The notes: generated from the sequence alone by a model not told the origin. Shown: positions 43,991 to 55,206, counted from the first letter of the stretch. The stretch: DNA of 64,000 nt from Limnohabitans sp. Rim11 (GCF_001269365.1 NZ_CXOM01000003.1:310001-374000), one strand, 5' to 3'. Numbers and translations: made by a program.

Positions 43991-44788
43991 ATGCTTGATT
44001 GGCATGAATGGTTGAGCTCGCCTGCAGGAAGTTATTTACTGCAATGGGAGCAGGCCCAACTGGATAACATGGTGGCTGATATTTTTGGCTACCATGCCGT
44101 GCAACTGGGCATGCCCGAATTGGAAGCGCTTAGAACCAACCGCATGCCCCATCAATGGCTCGCTTCCTCTGAGCTTGAGCCTGCGTCAGAAACCAAGCCT
44201 TCTAACTTTGCAGCACACAGTGTGGCGCTTCCTTTTCAAGCGGACAGTCTGGATTTGTTGGTCATGCCCCACACCTTGGAGCTCAGTTTGGATGCGCACA
44301 TTAGTTTGCGCGAAGCCCAGCGCGTCTTGGTCCCAGAAGGGCATTTGGTCATTACAGGTTTAAACCCCACCAGCCTTTGGGGCTGGCGACACAAACGGGC
44401 TCAGTGGTATCAAAAGTGGGGATATGAAGGGCTGAGTGCACCGCCCTGTGAAGAAATGATCGGTTACTGGCGACTCAGAGACTGGTTGAGATTGCTGGGT
44501 TTTGAAGTTCGAGTCAGTCAATTTGGTTGTTGGCGACCCGCTTTAGAAAAAGCCAAGTGGTTCCAACGATGGGCTTGGATGGACCGCGTGGGCGCTCAGT
44601 GGTGGCCTATTTTGGGCGGTGCTTATGTCATCGTGGCTGTCAAGAAAGTTCATGGTGGCCGAATTTTGGGTGCGCGTTGGAAAACACAGCGGGCCCAATC
44701 TAAGGCAGCCATTGGTGTTGCGCAAAGGCATATCAAGGCCTCTGGCGACAACAGCCTACAAAGAAAGAATGAATGTGAATCACGTTGA
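43991..44788 (+). CDS. SAM-dependent methyltransferase-like protein
   Basis: 265 residues from the ATG at 43991; an ATG at 43958 is in frame but would overlap the gloB start, and a TATTATAA sequence that resembles a -10 box lies between them. [20 protein letters not shown] and [19 protein letters not shown] are class I methyltransferase motifs, although the usual glycine-rich motif I is poorly conserved at the N-terminus. The gloB-methyltransferase-rnhA order is conserved in many proteobacteria. The substrate is unknown. The C-terminus overlaps rnhA by 20 bp. Confidence 0.82.
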   Translation: MLDWHEWLSSPAGSYLLQWEQAQLDNMVADIFGYHAVQLGMPELEALRTNRMPHQWLASSELEPASETKPSNFAAHSVALPFQADSLDLLVMPHTLELSLDAHISLREAQRVLVPEGHLVITGLNPTSLWGWRHKRAQWYQKWGYEGLSAPPCEEMIGYWRLRDWLRLLGFEVRVSQFGCWRPALEKAKWFQRWAWMDRVGAQWWPILGGAYVIVAVKKVHGGRILGARWKTQRAQSKAAIGVAQRHIKASGDNSLQRKNECESR

Positions 44789-45221
44789 AATACACACCGA
44801 CGGCGCTTGCAAGGGCAATCCAGGGCCAGGGGGCTGGGGTGCCTTGATGCGATCGGGCGAGAATGTTCGCGAAATATTTGGCGGTGAACTTGACACCACC
44901 AACAACCGGATGGAGCTGACAGCCGTCATTGAGGCCTTCTTGGCGCTCAAAAGACCATGCAAAGTCACCCTTTACTTGGACAGCGAGTACGTCCGCAAGG
45001 GCATTACGGAGTGGATACACGGCTGGAAGGCAAAGGGTTGGCGAACCGCGGCCAAACAACCCGTCAAAAATGCTGATTTATGGCAAAAATTGGATGCCTT
45101 GGTAGCCAACTCGGGTCACCAAATTGAATGGCGCTGGGTCAAAGGTCACGCGGGAGACCCGGGCAATGAAAGGGCTGATGCCCTTGCCAATCGGGGTGTT
45201 GAGAAAGCTTTAGGCCATTAA
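44769..45221 (+). CDS. rnhA: Ribonuclease HI
   Basis: 150 residues from the ATG at 44769. Catalytic acidic residues are Asp11 ([16 protein letters not shown]), Glu49 ([12 protein letters not shown]) and Asp71 ([11 protein letters not shown]), with the final [15 protein letters not shown] carrying the fourth acidic residue. It degrades RNA in RNA-DNA hybrids. The usual dnaQ partner does not follow; an RND efflux operon does. Confidence 0.96.
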   Translation: MNVNHVEIHTDGACKGNPGPGGWGALMRSGENVREIFGGELDTTNNRMELTAVIEAFLALKRPCKVTLYLDSEYVRKGITEWIHGWKAKGWRTAAKQPVKNADLWQKLDALVANSGHQIEWRWVKGHAGDPGNERADALANRGVEKALGH

Positions 45222-45298
45222 TCAGGTTTTTGCCGATGCGGGACAACCCCAAGTACTGTTACATTTCAGAACTGTTTTGGTCTCGCTCGGAAACATTG

Positions 45299-46627
45299 AT
45301 GTCCTTCAAAAAACCTTATCTCGCGATTGCATTGGTTGGTGTCGCTGCGGCCTCTGGCGCAGCATGGTGGCTCCAAAATAAACCCACCCAGCCTGCGGAG
45401 ATGGTTGCGAAACCCGCCGGTAGTTCTGGACCCTCAACGGGTGCTCCGGGTGCCGCGGGCGGCCCAGGTGCAGGTGGTCCTGCAAGACCCACTGCCGTCG
45501 AAGTGGCCCAGGTCGAAAAAGCCATGTTGGTCGACGAAACCCAATCTGTTGGCAGTTTGAAGTCCAATCAAGGTGTGGTGCTTCGCCCAGAAGTGGGTGG
45601 GCGCGTCAGCCAAGTGCTGTTCAGAGATGGACAGCGTGTCAAAAAAGGCCAGTTGTTGGTTCAATTTGATGATCAATTGCCTGCTGCGCAAGTGATGCAA
45701 GCAACAGCCGAATTGTCCATTGCCCAAGCCAATCACAAACGCAATCAAGAGTTGGTCGCGCAAAACTTCATCAGCAAACGTTCTCTGGATGAGAGCGATG
45801 CTGCATTGCAGGTGGCGCAGGCCAAGCTGGCTTTGGCACAAGCCACTTTGCAGCGGTTGAAGGTTTATGCGCCCTTTGATGGCGTTGCGGGTCTTCGTCA
45901 AATCAACGTCGGTGATTATTTAAAAGACGGCGCTGACATGGTCAACATCGAGGACATTGAAGCCGTCTTGCTTGATTTCCGTTTGGCTGAACGCTTCCAA
46001 TCCAAAGTCAAACCCGGCCAAAAAGCGCAAGTCACATTGGATGCGCTGCCAGGTCGCAAATTCACAGCCATGATTCAAGCCATTGACCCCTTGATTGATG
46101 CCAATGGTCGATCTGTGGGTGTGAGGGGCTGTATCGACAATCGTCAAATGCAATTGCGCCCAGGCATGTTTGCCCGCGTCAATGCCGTGTTTGGAGAGAG
46201 AGCCGATGCAATGGTGATTCCTGAAGAGGCCATCGTGCCTCAAGGCGGCCGTTCCTTTGTGGTCAAAGTGGTGCCAGGCCCCAACAAAGACGAGCTGATT
46301 TCTGAGCGCGTCACAGTCAAGGTGGGTTTGCGTCAGCCTGGCAAGGTTGAAATTTTGGAAGGCTTGTCAGTCGGTGATTCAGTAGTCATTGCTGGACAGC
46401 AGCGCTTGCAAAAGGATGGCACTTTGGTTCGCATTGTTGACCCTTCCAAGGGGCAAACAGGCGGCCCCAATGCAGCAGGCCCTGCGCCCGGCAATGCGGC
46501 CGCTGCACCTGGTGCTGGCAAACCCGCTGAGGTGGCTCAAGCCAAAGGTGCCGAAAAAAGTAAACCTAAAATGCCGCCTGTTGCTGGCGAGAACCCCTGC
46601 CTAAGAGGTCTGAATGCAGCTCGCTGA
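45299..46627 (+). CDS. RND efflux periplasmic adaptor (membrane fusion protein)
   Basis: 442 residues from the ATG at 45299. An N-terminal membrane anchor (about 8-25) is followed by a Gly/Pro/Ala linker. Lipoyl-like halves VLRPEVGGRVSQVLFRDGQRV and LKVYAPFDGVAGLRQINVGDYL flank a coiled-coil hairpin (about 140-200). The C-terminal beta-barrel region includes VIPEEAIVPQGGRSFV. It links an inner-membrane RND pump to an outer-membrane channel. The stop overlaps the pump start by 14 bp. The tail is low-complexity (Ala/Pro/Lys). Confidence 0.92.
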   Translation: MSFKKPYLAIALVGVAAASGAAWWLQNKPTQPAEMVAKPAGSSGPSTGAPGAAGGPGAGGPARPTAVEVAQVEKAMLVDETQSVGSLKSNQGVVLRPEVGGRVSQVLFRDGQRVKKGQLLVQFDDQLPAAQVMQATAELSIAQANHKRNQELVAQNFISKRSLDESDAALQVAQAKLALAQATLQRLKVYAPFDGVAGLRQINVGDYLKDGADMVNIEDIEAVLLDFRLAERFQSKVKPGQKAQVTLDALPGRKFTAMIQAIDPLIDANGRSVGVRGCIDNRQMQLRPGMFARVNAVFGERADAMVIPEEAIVPQGGRSFVVKVVPGPNKDELISERVTVKVGLRQPGKVEILEGLSVGDSVVIAGQQRLQKDGTLVRIVDPSKGQTGGPNAAGPAPGNAAAAPGAGKPAEVAQAKGAEKSKPKMPPVAGENPCLRGLNAAR

Positions 46628-49600
46628 AACCTCTATCCGCCGGCCGGTCTTCGCGACCGTGCTGTCGCTGCTCATTTTGCTGATTGGTGCGGTCAGCTTC
46701 AATCGCCTGTCCCTGCGTGAATATCCCAAGATCGATGAGCCTACAGTTACCGTCAGTGTGAAGTACCCGGGTGCCTCCGCCGAGGTGATTGAGTCTCAAG
46801 TGACTAAGCCTTTAGAAGACTCTATTGCAGGTATTGATGCGGTCGACGTCATCACGTCCATCAGCCGTGCAGATCAAGCGCAAATCACGGTTCGCTTTCG
46901 CTTAGAAAAAGACGCCGATACGGCGGCGGCTGAGGTTCGAGACAGAACCTCTCGTATTCGCGGCCGCTTGCCCCAAGCCATCGAAGAGCCGGTCATTGCC
47001 AAAGTGGAGGCCGATGCGTTTCCAGTCATTTGGTTGGCTTTCTCCAGTGACACTTTGTCGCCATTGCAAATCAATGATTTGATCAATCGGGTGGTCAAGC
47101 CTCGGTTGCAAACGGTCACGGGCGTGGCAGACGTTCGAATTTTTGGTGAACGCAAATACGCAATGCGCGTTTGGTTGGATGCGGGCCGCATGGCCGCTTA
47201 CCGATTAACTGCGCAAGATGTGGAAGATGCCATTCGGCGCAGTAACCTGGAGTTGCCTGCTGGACGCATTGAGTCTCAATTGCGTGAATTCAGCGTGACC
47301 TCACAAACCGACCTGGTCAAGCCTGGACAGTTTGGCGACATCACCATCCGAAATGTCAACGGTTTTCCCGTCAAAATTCGCGATGTTGCTAAAGTAGAAG
47401 AAGACACCGCAGATGACCGAAGCCGTGTTCGTCTGAATGGCAAACCGGCGATCTCTGCTGGTGTGATTAGGCAAGCAACAGCGAATCCATTGGAGCTGTC
47501 TAAAGGCGTGCGAGAAATGCTACCTCGCTTGAAACAAGATATGCCCGCCGATTTGGCCATCAGTGTGGCCAATGACAACTCTGTCTTCATTGACAAGTCC
47601 ATCAAGAGCGTGTTCAAAACCATTGTGGAAGCGGTGATTTTGGTGGCCTTGGTTATTTTCGTTTTCCTAAGAACTTTTCGCGCCTCGATCATTCCTATCA
47701 TCACCATTCCCGTCAGTTTGATTGGGACGTTTGCCATCATGGCGTTGGCTGGTTTCACCATCAATACCTTGACATTGTTGGCCTTGGTGCTGGCCATTGG
47801 TCTGGTGGTGGACGATGCCATTGTGATGTTAGAGAACATCTACCGACACATTGAAGAGGGCTTGGACCCATTCTCAGCAGCCATCAAGGGCGCTAGAGAA
47901 ATTGGTTTTGCCATTGTGGCCATGTCATTGACCTTGGCTGCGGTGTTTGCACCGCTGGCATTCACGCCTGGCCGCACAGGCAAACTGTTCAGTGAGTTTG
48001 CTTTGGCATTGGCTGGCGCAGTGTTGGTTTCTGGCTTGGTAGCGCTGACCTTGTCACCCATGATGAGTTCGCTGCTCTTGCGTCACAACCCCAATCCCAA
48101 TCGGTTTGATCGCTTTATGGAAGCAATCCTCACTGGCTTGTCCAGTGGCTATGAAAAACTCCTCCGTTGGGTCTTGAAGAAAGCGCGTTGGGTAGTGGTT
48201 TTGATCATGGCTTCGTGTGGTGTGGGCATCGCGTTGGTCTATCCCACCATGAAACAAGAGTTGTCGCCATTAGAAGATCGAGGCACCATATTGGCTACCG
48301 TCAATGCGCCAGACGGATCTACCTTGGATTACACCGATAAATACGCCAAAGCCCTAGAAAAGATTGGTAGCGCTTATCCAGAGTTTGACCGTATCTTTGC
48401 CAATTTGGGCAATCCGACTGTGGCGCAAGGCAGTGTCATTTATCGCGCTGTTGACTGGGACGAGCGCAAGCGAACCACCCTTGAAATTGCGCGTGAACTT
48501 CAAGCCAAGTTCAATGGTGTGGCAGGTGTCAATGCTTTCCCCATCACGCCGCCCTCCTTAGGCCAAGGCTTCCGCGAGCGACCTGTCAATTTCGTGATTC
48601 AAACCTCTGACAGCTACCAAAATTTGAATGCGGTGACGCGTCAAATGCTGGACGCCATCGCCAAAAATCCTGGTTTCATTTCGCCTGACGTCGACCTCCG
48701 ACTCAATAAACCAGAGCTTCGAATTGATGTCGATCGCGTCAAGGCCGCGGAGCTGGGCATCGGTGTCGATGTGGTGGCGCGCGCTGTGGAAACCATGTTG
48801 GGTGGCCGCACCGTGACGCGCTACAAGCGCGATGCCGAACAATACGATGTGATTGTTCAAACGCAAGACAGTGGACGCAATACGCCTGATGACATTGACA
48901 ACATCTATGTGCGTGGCCGCAACGACACCGTCATTCCTTTGTCCGCTTTGGTCAAAGTGAGGGAGAGCGTATCGCCGCGTGAATTGAATCACTTTGGTCA
49001 GCGCCGATCAGTCACCATCACGTCCAATTTGGCGCCTGATTATGCTTTGGGTGAAGCGTTGAATTTTTTGGACACCACCGCTGCAGGCATTTTGAAGACA
49101 GGCTACACCACCGAATTGAACGGTACCTCGCGTGAATTCCGTAGCTCGCAGGGGGCTCTGGTCATTGTGTTTGTGCTGGCATTGTTCTTTATTTTCTTGG
49201 TGTTGGCAGCTCAGTTTGAAAGTTTCATTGATCCCTTTGTGATCATGCTGTCTGTGCCGCTCTCTATGTTTGGCGCCCTCATGACTTTGAAGTTGACAGG
49301 GGGAACGCTCAATGTTTATTCGCAAATTGGCTTGATCACGTTGGTGGGCTTGATTACCAAGCACGGCATTTTGATCGTTGAATTTACCAACCAGTTGCGA
49401 GAGCAGGGCGTTGACACTTTCGATGCCATCGTGAAGGCATCTGGCCAGCGTTTGCGTCCTATTTTGATGACAACCGGTGCGATGGTGTTGGGTGCGTTGC
49501 CATTAGCGCTAGCCACAGGTGCAGGTGCAGAAAGTCGCATTCAAATTGGTTGGGTCATTGTGGGCGGTATGTCTTTTGGAACGCTGCTAACGGTGTTTGT

Positions 49601-49703
49601 GGTGCCCACCATGTACAGCCTGTTTGCTCGCAAATCTGTACCCGGCCCCAACAAAAAAGAAGCGCAAGACACACCCTCTGAGGCGGGTCACGCGCACCCT
49701 TAA
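46614..49703 (+). CDS. RND efflux transporter, HAE1 (AcrB/MexB-type) family
   Basis: 1029 residues with twelve membrane segments and two large periplasmic loops. The start ETSIRRPVFATVLSLLILLIG, the proton-relay segment LALVLAIGLVVDDAIVMLEN near residue 395-415 with paired Asp, and GLITLVGLITKHGILIVEFTN near residue 905 are diagnostic. It exports drugs or other amphiphiles by proton antiport. No outer-membrane factor gene is next to it, so a shared TolC-type channel is likely. It ends 1 bp before the convergent moeA stop. Confidence 0.94.
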   Translation: MQLAETSIRRPVFATVLSLLILLIGAVSFNRLSLREYPKIDEPTVTVSVKYPGASAEVIESQVTKPLEDSIAGIDAVDVITSISRADQAQITVRFRLEKDADTAAAEVRDRTSRIRGRLPQAIEEPVIAKVEADAFPVIWLAFSSDTLSPLQINDLINRVVKPRLQTVTGVADVRIFGERKYAMRVWLDAGRMAAYRLTAQDVEDAIRRSNLELPAGRIESQLREFSVTSQTDLVKPGQFGDITIRNVNGFPVKIRDVAKVEEDTADDRSRVRLNGKPAISAGVIRQATANPLELSKGVREMLPRLKQDMPADLAISVANDNSVFIDKSIKSVFKTIVEAVILVALVIFVFLRTFRASIIPIITIPVSLIGTFAIMALAGFTINTLTLLALVLAIGLVVDDAIVMLENIYRHIEEGLDPFSAAIKGAREIGFAIVAMSLTLAAVFAPLAFTPGRTGKLFSEFALALAGAVLVSGLVALTLSPMMSSLLLRHNPNPNRFDRFMEAILTGLSSGYEKLLRWVLKKARWVVVLIMASCGVGIALVYPTMKQELSPLEDRGTILATVNAPDGSTLDYTDKYAKALEKIGSAYPEFDRIFANLGNPTVAQGSVIYRAVDWDERKRTTLEIARELQAKFNGVAGVNAFPITPPSLGQGFRERPVNFVIQTSDSYQNLNAVTRQMLDAIAKNPGFISPDVDLRLNKPELRIDVDRVKAAELGIGVDVVARAVETMLGGRTVTRYKRDAEQYDVIVQTQDSGRNTPDDIDNIYVRGRNDTVIPLSALVKVRESVSPRELNHFGQRRSVTITSNLAPDYALGEALNFLDTTAAGILKTGYTTELNGTSREFRSSQGALVIVFVLALFFIFLVLAAQFESFIDPFVIMLSVPLSMFGALMTLKLTGGTLNVYSQIGLITLVGLITKHGILIVEFTNQLREQGVDTFDAIVKASGQRLRPILMTTGAMVLGALPLALATGAGAESRIQIGWVIVGGMSFGTLLTVFVVPTMYSLFARKSVPGPNKKEAQDTPSEAGHAHP

Positions 49704-49704
49704 T

Positions 49705-50979
49705 TCAAAGCATCAACACATCCACCCAATCTCCTACTTGCGCGGTAGATTGGGTGTGTGCCAACACAATCAAGCAGTTGGCTTGCACCATAGAGCTCAA
49801 AACACCAGAGCCTTGGTTGCCTGTGGTGCGGACTTCTAGTTCACCCAGTTGGTTGCGTGTGACGATGCCGCGTTGATATTCGGTGCGGCCTGGTTTTTTT
49901 CGCATCACTTCTTGAGAGCGGGCTCGCATCAGCGGTGGGGGTGTCTCTGTGATACCCATCATTTGTTGCAATGCAGGCTTAACGAACGCCAAGAAGGTGA
50001 CCATGACAGCCACAGGATTGCCGGGTAGGCCAAACAGCACCGCAGAATGATTGCCTTGCGTTAGGCGTCCAACCGCCATGGGGCGTCCAGGGCGCATGGC
50101 AATTTTCCAAAAGACCACATCGCCTAACTTTTTCATCATGGCTTTGGTGAAGTCGGCTTCACCCACGCTGACGCCGCCACTGGTGATCACAGCGTCTGCT
50201 TCTTTGGCCGCTTTAGAAAATGCAGCCTCTAGTAAAACGGGATCGTCGCGCACCACGCCCATATCGATCATTTCACAGCCCAGGTTTTGTAGCATGCCAA
50301 ACACGGTGTACCGGTTGCTGTCGTAGACAGCGCCTTCGCGCGGTGCTTCGCCCAAACTCAGGATTTCATCGCCAGTGGAAAAGTAAGCTACTTTCAGTCG
50401 TCGCATCACTTTGACGGTTGGCAGCCCCAGGCTGGCCAACAAGCCCACAGCTGCAGGCGTGACAAAAGTCCCTTTGCGCACAGCAGGGCTGTCTTTGTTT
50501 AAATCCTCGCCGCGCAGGCGTCGGTTATCACCCGCCTTGAGCATATTGGCAGGGATGCGAACCCCCTCAGCAAGCACTTCACACAGCTCTTGCGGTGCCA
50601 CCGTGTCCAGCCCCAAGGGCATGATGGCGCCAGTCATAATTTTGACGCATTCCCCGGCCTTCACGGTGCCTTGCCAAGCTTTGCCAGCCAGTGCGGTGCC
50701 AACCACCTTCAGGGGCAGCGTTTGACCTGGTTGAAGCTCGGCCCCGTTGAATGCAAAGCCATCCATGGCAGAGTTGTCGTGCGGTGGCACATCGATCGGG
50801 CTGATCACATCCTGTGCAATGACACGGTTGAGTGCTTCAAAAATAGGGACGTCTTGAGTGTCGTGAATGACGGTGACCAAATGCGCAAGAAAGTTCAAAA
50901 CTTCCTGCGCGGGCAGGGCTTGTGGGTCGTAGCCTTGAAGATGGGCAGCAATCTCTGCCAGGGACTTAGGATGTGTCAT
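49705..50979 (-). CDS. moeA: Molybdopterin molybdenumtransferase MoeA
   Basis: 424 residues. Signatures are PPHDNSAMDGFAFNGAEL near residue 64, the Asp-rich KAGDNRRLRGEDLNKD, VAYFSTGDEIL, DAVITSGGVSVGEADF and FGLPGNPVAVMVTF. It inserts molybdate into adenylylated molybdopterin. Its ATG overlaps the mobA stop by ATGA (50976-50979), giving the operon moaA-mobA-moeA. Confidence 0.95.
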   Translation of the reverse strand: MTHPKSLAEIAAHLQGYDPQALPAQEVLNFLAHLVTVIHDTQDVPIFEALNRVIAQDVISPIDVPPHDNSAMDGFAFNGAELQPGQTLPLKVVGTALAGKAWQGTVKAGECVKIMTGAIMPLGLDTVAPQELCEVLAEGVRIPANMLKAGDNRRLRGEDLNKDSPAVRKGTFVTPAAVGLLASLGLPTVKVMRRLKVAYFSTGDEILSLGEAPREGAVYDSNRYTVFGMLQNLGCEMIDMGVVRDDPVLLEAAFSKAAKEADAVITSGGVSVGEADFTKAMMKKLGDVVFWKIAMRPGRPMAVGRLTQGNHSAVLFGLPGNPVAVMVTFLAFVKPALQQMMGITETPPPLMRARSQEVMRKKPGRTEYQRGIVTRNQLGELEVRTTGNQGSGVLSSMVQANCLIVLAHTQSTAQVGDWVDVLML

Positions 50980-51599
50980 GCGCTTTGTTCGAGGCGATGC
51001 AGTTCTTCTAGGGTATTGGCATTGAAAAACGCACGCGGATCTGTGTCGGGCGAGTCAAAGGGCACCACAACGCAAGCGTGCTGGCTTGTCCATGCGTCAA
51101 TTTTGCGGCCGCCAGATTGCATGAATTTGACCAAGCTCTCGAGCAGGCTGGTGCGCATCAAGCAAAAAACTGGTTGGGGCCTCATGTTGCCATCTTCTTC
51201 TCGGGCTGCAGCAACTGCAATGTCAGCATTTTCTTGAACCAAGGCATCTTGCAGTTTTTGAACAAGATCAAAAGGGAAGAGTGGACTGTCACAAGGCACG
51301 GTGAGCAGAAACTCTGACTCGCATCGCTCCATGCCTGTTAAGAACCCAGCCAATGGGCCTGCAAAACCATCGGTGCTGTCGGGCCAGACTTGCACGCCTA
51401 AGGATTCGTAGGCCGACAGGTTGCGATTGGCCACAATCATGATGTCACTCAGTGGGCTTCCCTCTTGCATTTGAAGTCGCATCAGGGCGTGCAGGGTCAA
51501 GGGGGTGCCGTTGAAGTTTTGCAGCCCTTTGTCGATGCCGCCCATGCGAGCGCCTTTGCCGCCAGCCAAAATTAAACCGGTAATGCTGTGATCGTTCAT
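50976..51599 (-). CDS. mobA: Molybdenum cofactor guanylyltransferase MobA
   Basis: 207 residues. The nucleotide-binding LILAGGKGARMGGIDKGLQ is at about residues 9-27, and LLTVPCDSPLFPFDLV holds the metal-binding Asp. It attaches GMP to Mo-molybdopterin for DMSO-reductase-family enzymes. It lies between moaA and moeA and is coupled to moeA. Confidence 0.94.
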   Translation of the reverse strand: MNDHSITGLILAGGKGARMGGIDKGLQNFNGTPLTLHALMRLQMQEGSPLSDIMIVANRNLSAYESLGVQVWPDSTDGFAGPLAGFLTGMERCESEFLLTVPCDSPLFPFDLVQKLQDALVQENADIAVAAAREEDGNMRPQPVFCLMRTSLLESLVKFMQSGGRKIDAWTSQHACVVVPFDSPDTDPRAFFNANTLEELHRLEQSA

Positions 51600-51637
51600 T
51601 GGATGCTTATAGAAGATGGAGGGCAGTCTTTAAGACC

Positions 51638-52807
51638 TTAGCCGCCGATGTAACTCATTTCGACCTTGCGTCGCTTGTTCGCAGCGCCTTCATCGTTGGT
51701 TGAAACGTCAGGTTCTTGTTGGCGCAATTCTGAATACCTGTCGGTTCGCTGAGACCAAATGGCTGCGATGGCTTGGGTCAATGCCTCGGGTTCTTGGCCG
51801 CTGCGGATGAGTGGCTTCAGGTCGTAGCCTTGGCTGGCAAACAAACACAAATAAAGCTGACCTTCGGTGGTCAATCGCGCACGATTGCAATCGCTACAAA
51901 AGGCTTTGGTCACACTGCTGATAAAACCAATTTCACCCAAGCTGGTATCGTGCACGCCTTGTTCATTGAGGTAGCCCCAACGTTCTGCTGTTTCACCTTG
52001 TTGAGATGCCGACAAGGGCGTGAGGGAAAGTTCGGTTTGTAAAATTTGCAAAACCTCTGCGCTGGGCAACACTTCGTTCATGCGCCAACCATTGGTCGCA
52101 CCGACGTCCATGTACTCAATGAATCGAAGCGCAATGCCTGTACCTTTGAAGTAACGCGCCATGGGCAATATTTCTTGCTCATTGGTGCCGCGCTTGACCA
52201 CCATGTTGACTTTGATGGGGCCAAGGCCTGCTTTGCGTGCAGCCTCAATGCCTTCGAGAACATCGCTGACCGGAAAGTCCACATCGTTCATGCGTTTGAA
52301 GACTTCGTCGTCCAAGCCGTCCAAACTGACTGTGACCCGCTTCAGCCCAGCGGCCTTCAGGGTTTCTGCTTTACGAGCCAACAAAGAGCCGTTGGTGGTC
52401 AGTGTCAGATCCAAGGGTTTGCCGTTCAGCGTTTGAAGTTCTGCCAATTGACTGATCAAAATTTCTAAGTTTTTTCGCAGCAGAGGCTCACCGCCAGTTA
52501 ATCGAATTTTCTCGACGCCCAATGTGATGAAACTTTTCGCTGTTTGAGTGATCTCTTCAAACGACAGCAACGAGCTTTGCGGTAAGTATTGGTAGTTGTT
52601 GTCAAACACTTCCTTGGGCATGCAATAGCTGCATCGGAAGTTGCATCGATCCGTGACACTGATTCGCAAATCGTGCAAAGGGCGGCTCAGGGCGTCCTTC
52701 AAGGTCAGCCCATTTTGCCAAGCTGTGTTTGGACCTGATTGGGGAATGGCCAAATTGCCCAAAGGCTGGGTGATGATGGGGATGACGCGTTCAGACACGG
52801 CGCTCAC
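51638..52807 (-). CDS. moaA: GTP 3',8-cyclase MoaA
   Basis: 389 residues from a GTG at 52805-52807; the start is uncertain because no Shine-Dalgarno site is visible, and a GTG three codons later is also possible. The radical-SAM cluster is Cys55, Cys59 and Cys62 (CNFRCSYC); the second cluster is [18 protein letters not shown]. The C-terminus ends in the required Gly-Gly (SYIGG). It converts GTP for cyclic pyranopterin formation with MoaC. About 40 residues precede the usual core and look unstructured. Confidence 0.95.
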   Translation of the reverse strand: MSAVSERVIPIITQPLGNLAIPQSGPNTAWQNGLTLKDALSRPLHDLRISVTDRCNFRCSYCMPKEVFDNNYQYLPQSSLLSFEEITQTAKSFITLGVEKIRLTGGEPLLRKNLEILISQLAELQTLNGKPLDLTLTTNGSLLARKAETLKAAGLKRVTVSLDGLDDEVFKRMNDVDFPVSDVLEGIEAARKAGLGPIKVNMVVKRGTNEQEILPMARYFKGTGIALRFIEYMDVGATNGWRMNEVLPSAEVLQILQTELSLTPLSASQQGETAERWGYLNEQGVHDTSLGEIGFISSVTKAFCSDCNRARLTTEGQLYLCLFASQGYDLKPLIRSGQEPEALTQAIAAIWSQRTDRYSELRQQEPDVSTNDEGAANKRRKVEMSYIGG

Positions 52808-52861
52808 CGCTGATTTGATTTGACATCGAGTAAGTAAATTCCATGTGCGTATTTTGCGCGT

Positions 52862-52896
52862 AAAAAAGCCTGCTTATGTTGCCATAGGCAGGCTTT
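52862..52896 (-). terminator. Rho-independent terminator after hppA
   Basis: AAGCCTGC (52866-52873) pairs with GCAGGCTT (52888-52895) around a 14-nt loop, and a TTTTTTA tail follows on the minus strand (52861-52867). It separates hppA from moaA. Confidence 0.85.
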
Positions 52897-52930
52897 GTTT
52901 GGCTTGGGTGTGCTTAACACACCCTCATGG

Positions 52931-54997
52931 TTAGCCGTGGAATTGCATGACCAAAGGCACAATCAGCAAAGCCACAATGTTGATGATCTTGATCAACGGG
53001 TTGATGGCGGGGCCAGCGGTGTCTTTGTAGGGGTCGCCTACGGTGTCGCCAGTCACGGCAGCTTTGTGCGCTTCTGAGCCTTTGCCGCCGTGATGGCCGT
53101 CTTCGATGTACTTCTTGGCATTGTCCCAAGCGCCGCCGCCAGTACACATGGAGATGGCCACAAACAGGCCCGTCACAATGGTTCCCATCAGCAAGCCGCC
53201 GAGGGCTTTGGGGCCAAGCAGCAAACCCACCACAATGGGCACCACCACGGGCAACAAGCTGGGAATCACCATCTCTTTGATGGCAGCGGTGGTCAGCATG
53301 TCTACTGCGCGTCCGTATTCGGGCTTGGCAGTACCTTCCATGATGCCCTTGATTTCGCTAAATTGGCGACGCACTTCAACCACCACAGCGCCCGCTGCGC
53401 GGCCTACGGCTTCCATGGCCATGGCACCGAACAGGTAGGGGATGAGGCCGCCAATGAACAAGCCCACAATGACCAGGGGGTCGGACAAGTCAAAGGTGAT
53501 GGCCTTGCCGTAGGTTTCCAGTTTGTGGGTGTAGTCTGCAAACAAAACCAATGAAGCCAAACCCGCAGAACCGATGGCGTAGCCTTTGGTCACTGCTTTG
53601 GTGGTGTTGCCCACAGCATCTAGCGGGTCGGTAATGTCACGCACGCTGCTGGGCAGTTCGGCCATTTCGGCAATACCGCCAGCGTTGTCTGTGATGGGGC
53701 CATAAGCGTCCAAGGCCACCACAATGCCCGCCATGGAGAGCATGGACATGGCGGCAACCGCAATGCCGTACAAGCCAGCCAAACTGTACGAAGCAATGAT
53801 GGCCATACACACAAAAATCACAGGCCAAGCTGTGGAGCGCATTGAAACGCCCAAGCCAGCAATGATGTTGGTGCCGTGACCGGTTGTGGAGGCCTGCGCA
53901 ATGTGCTGCACGGGGCTGTATTGGGTGCCTGTGTAGAACTCAGTAATCCAGACCAAGGCGGCCGTGAGTACCAAGCCCACTGCGCAAGCACCGAATAGTT
54001 TCAATTGGCTGCCGGTGGCTGTGATGGCGTTGTCCGGCATGATCCACATCGTGACGAAGTAGAAAGCAATGAGGGATAAAACGCCCGCAATGGCCAGGCC
54101 TTTGTACAAGGCTGGCATCACATTGGTCATGCCGGGCGAGGCCTTCACAAAGAAGCAACCAATGATGGAAGCCACAATGGACACGGCGCCCAATGCCAAG
54201 GGGTACATCACCGCACTGCCAGGGGCACTGGCCACTAGCAGCGAGCCCAACACCATGGTGGCAATCAGGGTGACGGCATAGGTTTCAAACAAGTCGGCTG
54301 CCATACCGGCACAGTCACCGACGTTATCGCCCACGTTGTCTGCAATGACCGCAGGGTTGCGGGGGTCGTCTTCTGGAATGCCCGCTTCAACCTTACCAAC
54401 CAAGTCGGCGCCCACGTCTGCACCTTTGGTGAAGATGCCGCCGCCCAAACGGGCGAAGATGGAGATCAGGGAAGAACCAAAGGCAAATCCAATGAGAGGG
54501 TTCAGGATGACAGACAGTTTCACGTTGGGTGTGAGGTTGCCATTGCCCGCCAAAAACCAGTAGAAGCCTGTGACGCCCAAAAGGCCCAAGCCCACCACCA
54601 GCATGCCGGTAATCGCACCGCCGCGAAAGGCGACATCGAGGGCAGGGCCAATGCCTTTGGTGGCGGCTTGTGCCGTGCGGACGTTGGCTCGAACAGAGAC
54701 GTTCATGCCGATGAAACCGCAAGCACCCGAAAGCACCGCACCAATGACGAAGCCAATGGCCGTGGTCATGTCGAGGAAAACGCCCATCAAAATGGCCAAA
54801 ACCACGCCCACGACTGCAATTGTTTTGTATTGTCTTGAAAGGTAAGCCGCTGCTCCGGCTTGAATCGCGGCTGCAATTTCTTGCATTCGCTCATTGCCAG
54901 GGTCTTGGGCCAAGATCCAGCCACGTGCCCAAACCCCGTAAATTACGGCGATCAGCCCGCAAACTAGCGCCAAAATCAACGCTGAATTGCCTGTCAT
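52931..54997 (-). CDS. hppA: Membrane-bound proton-translocating pyrophosphatase (K+-insensitive type)
   Basis: 688 residues with about sixteen membrane segments. The substrate site shows [22 protein letters not shown] and [19 protein letters not shown], with further Asp-rich blocks [16 protein letters not shown] and [16 protein letters not shown]. The Lys in GNTTKA marks the K+-independent subclass; K+-dependent enzymes have Ala there. The enzyme couples pyrophosphate hydrolysis to proton export. The start has AAGGAG upstream and is divergent from the soluble pyrophosphatase gene. Confidence 0.96.
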   Translation of the reverse strand: MTGNSALILALVCGLIAVIYGVWARGWILAQDPGNERMQEIAAAIQAGAAAYLSRQYKTIAVVGVVLAILMGVFLDMTTAIGFVIGAVLSGACGFIGMNVSVRANVRTAQAATKGIGPALDVAFRGGAITGMLVVGLGLLGVTGFYWFLAGNGNLTPNVKLSVILNPLIGFAFGSSLISIFARLGGGIFTKGADVGADLVGKVEAGIPEDDPRNPAVIADNVGDNVGDCAGMAADLFETYAVTLIATMVLGSLLVASAPGSAVMYPLALGAVSIVASIIGCFFVKASPGMTNVMPALYKGLAIAGVLSLIAFYFVTMWIMPDNAITATGSQLKLFGACAVGLVLTAALVWITEFYTGTQYSPVQHIAQASTTGHGTNIIAGLGVSMRSTAWPVIFVCMAIIASYSLAGLYGIAVAAMSMLSMAGIVVALDAYGPITDNAGGIAEMAELPSSVRDITDPLDAVGNTTKAVTKGYAIGSAGLASLVLFADYTHKLETYGKAITFDLSDPLVIVGLFIGGLIPYLFGAMAMEAVGRAAGAVVVEVRRQFSEIKGIMEGTAKPEYGRAVDMLTTAAIKEMVIPSLLPVVVPIVVGLLLGPKALGGLLMGTIVTGLFVAISMCTGGGAWDNAKKYIEDGHHGGKGSEAHKAAVTGDTVGDPYKDTAGPAINPLIKIINIVALLIVPLVMQFHG

Positions 54998-55206
54998 AAA
55001 TCATTCTCCTTAGTTGTTACCGCTGAAAGGAGGTGCAACGCTCGAGGAACACCTCCCGGCGTTGCTTCCTCGCTCCCAGAAGGAGTCGATTGGCCAACAA
55101 GCTCATTAAAAGGGCATTGTTCTGAAATCGCAAGCCCTGTGAAAGTAAAATCGGGGTTAATCCTAAGGTTCTTAGATTTACTTCAACTCTTTAAATTTTC
55201 AGAAAA

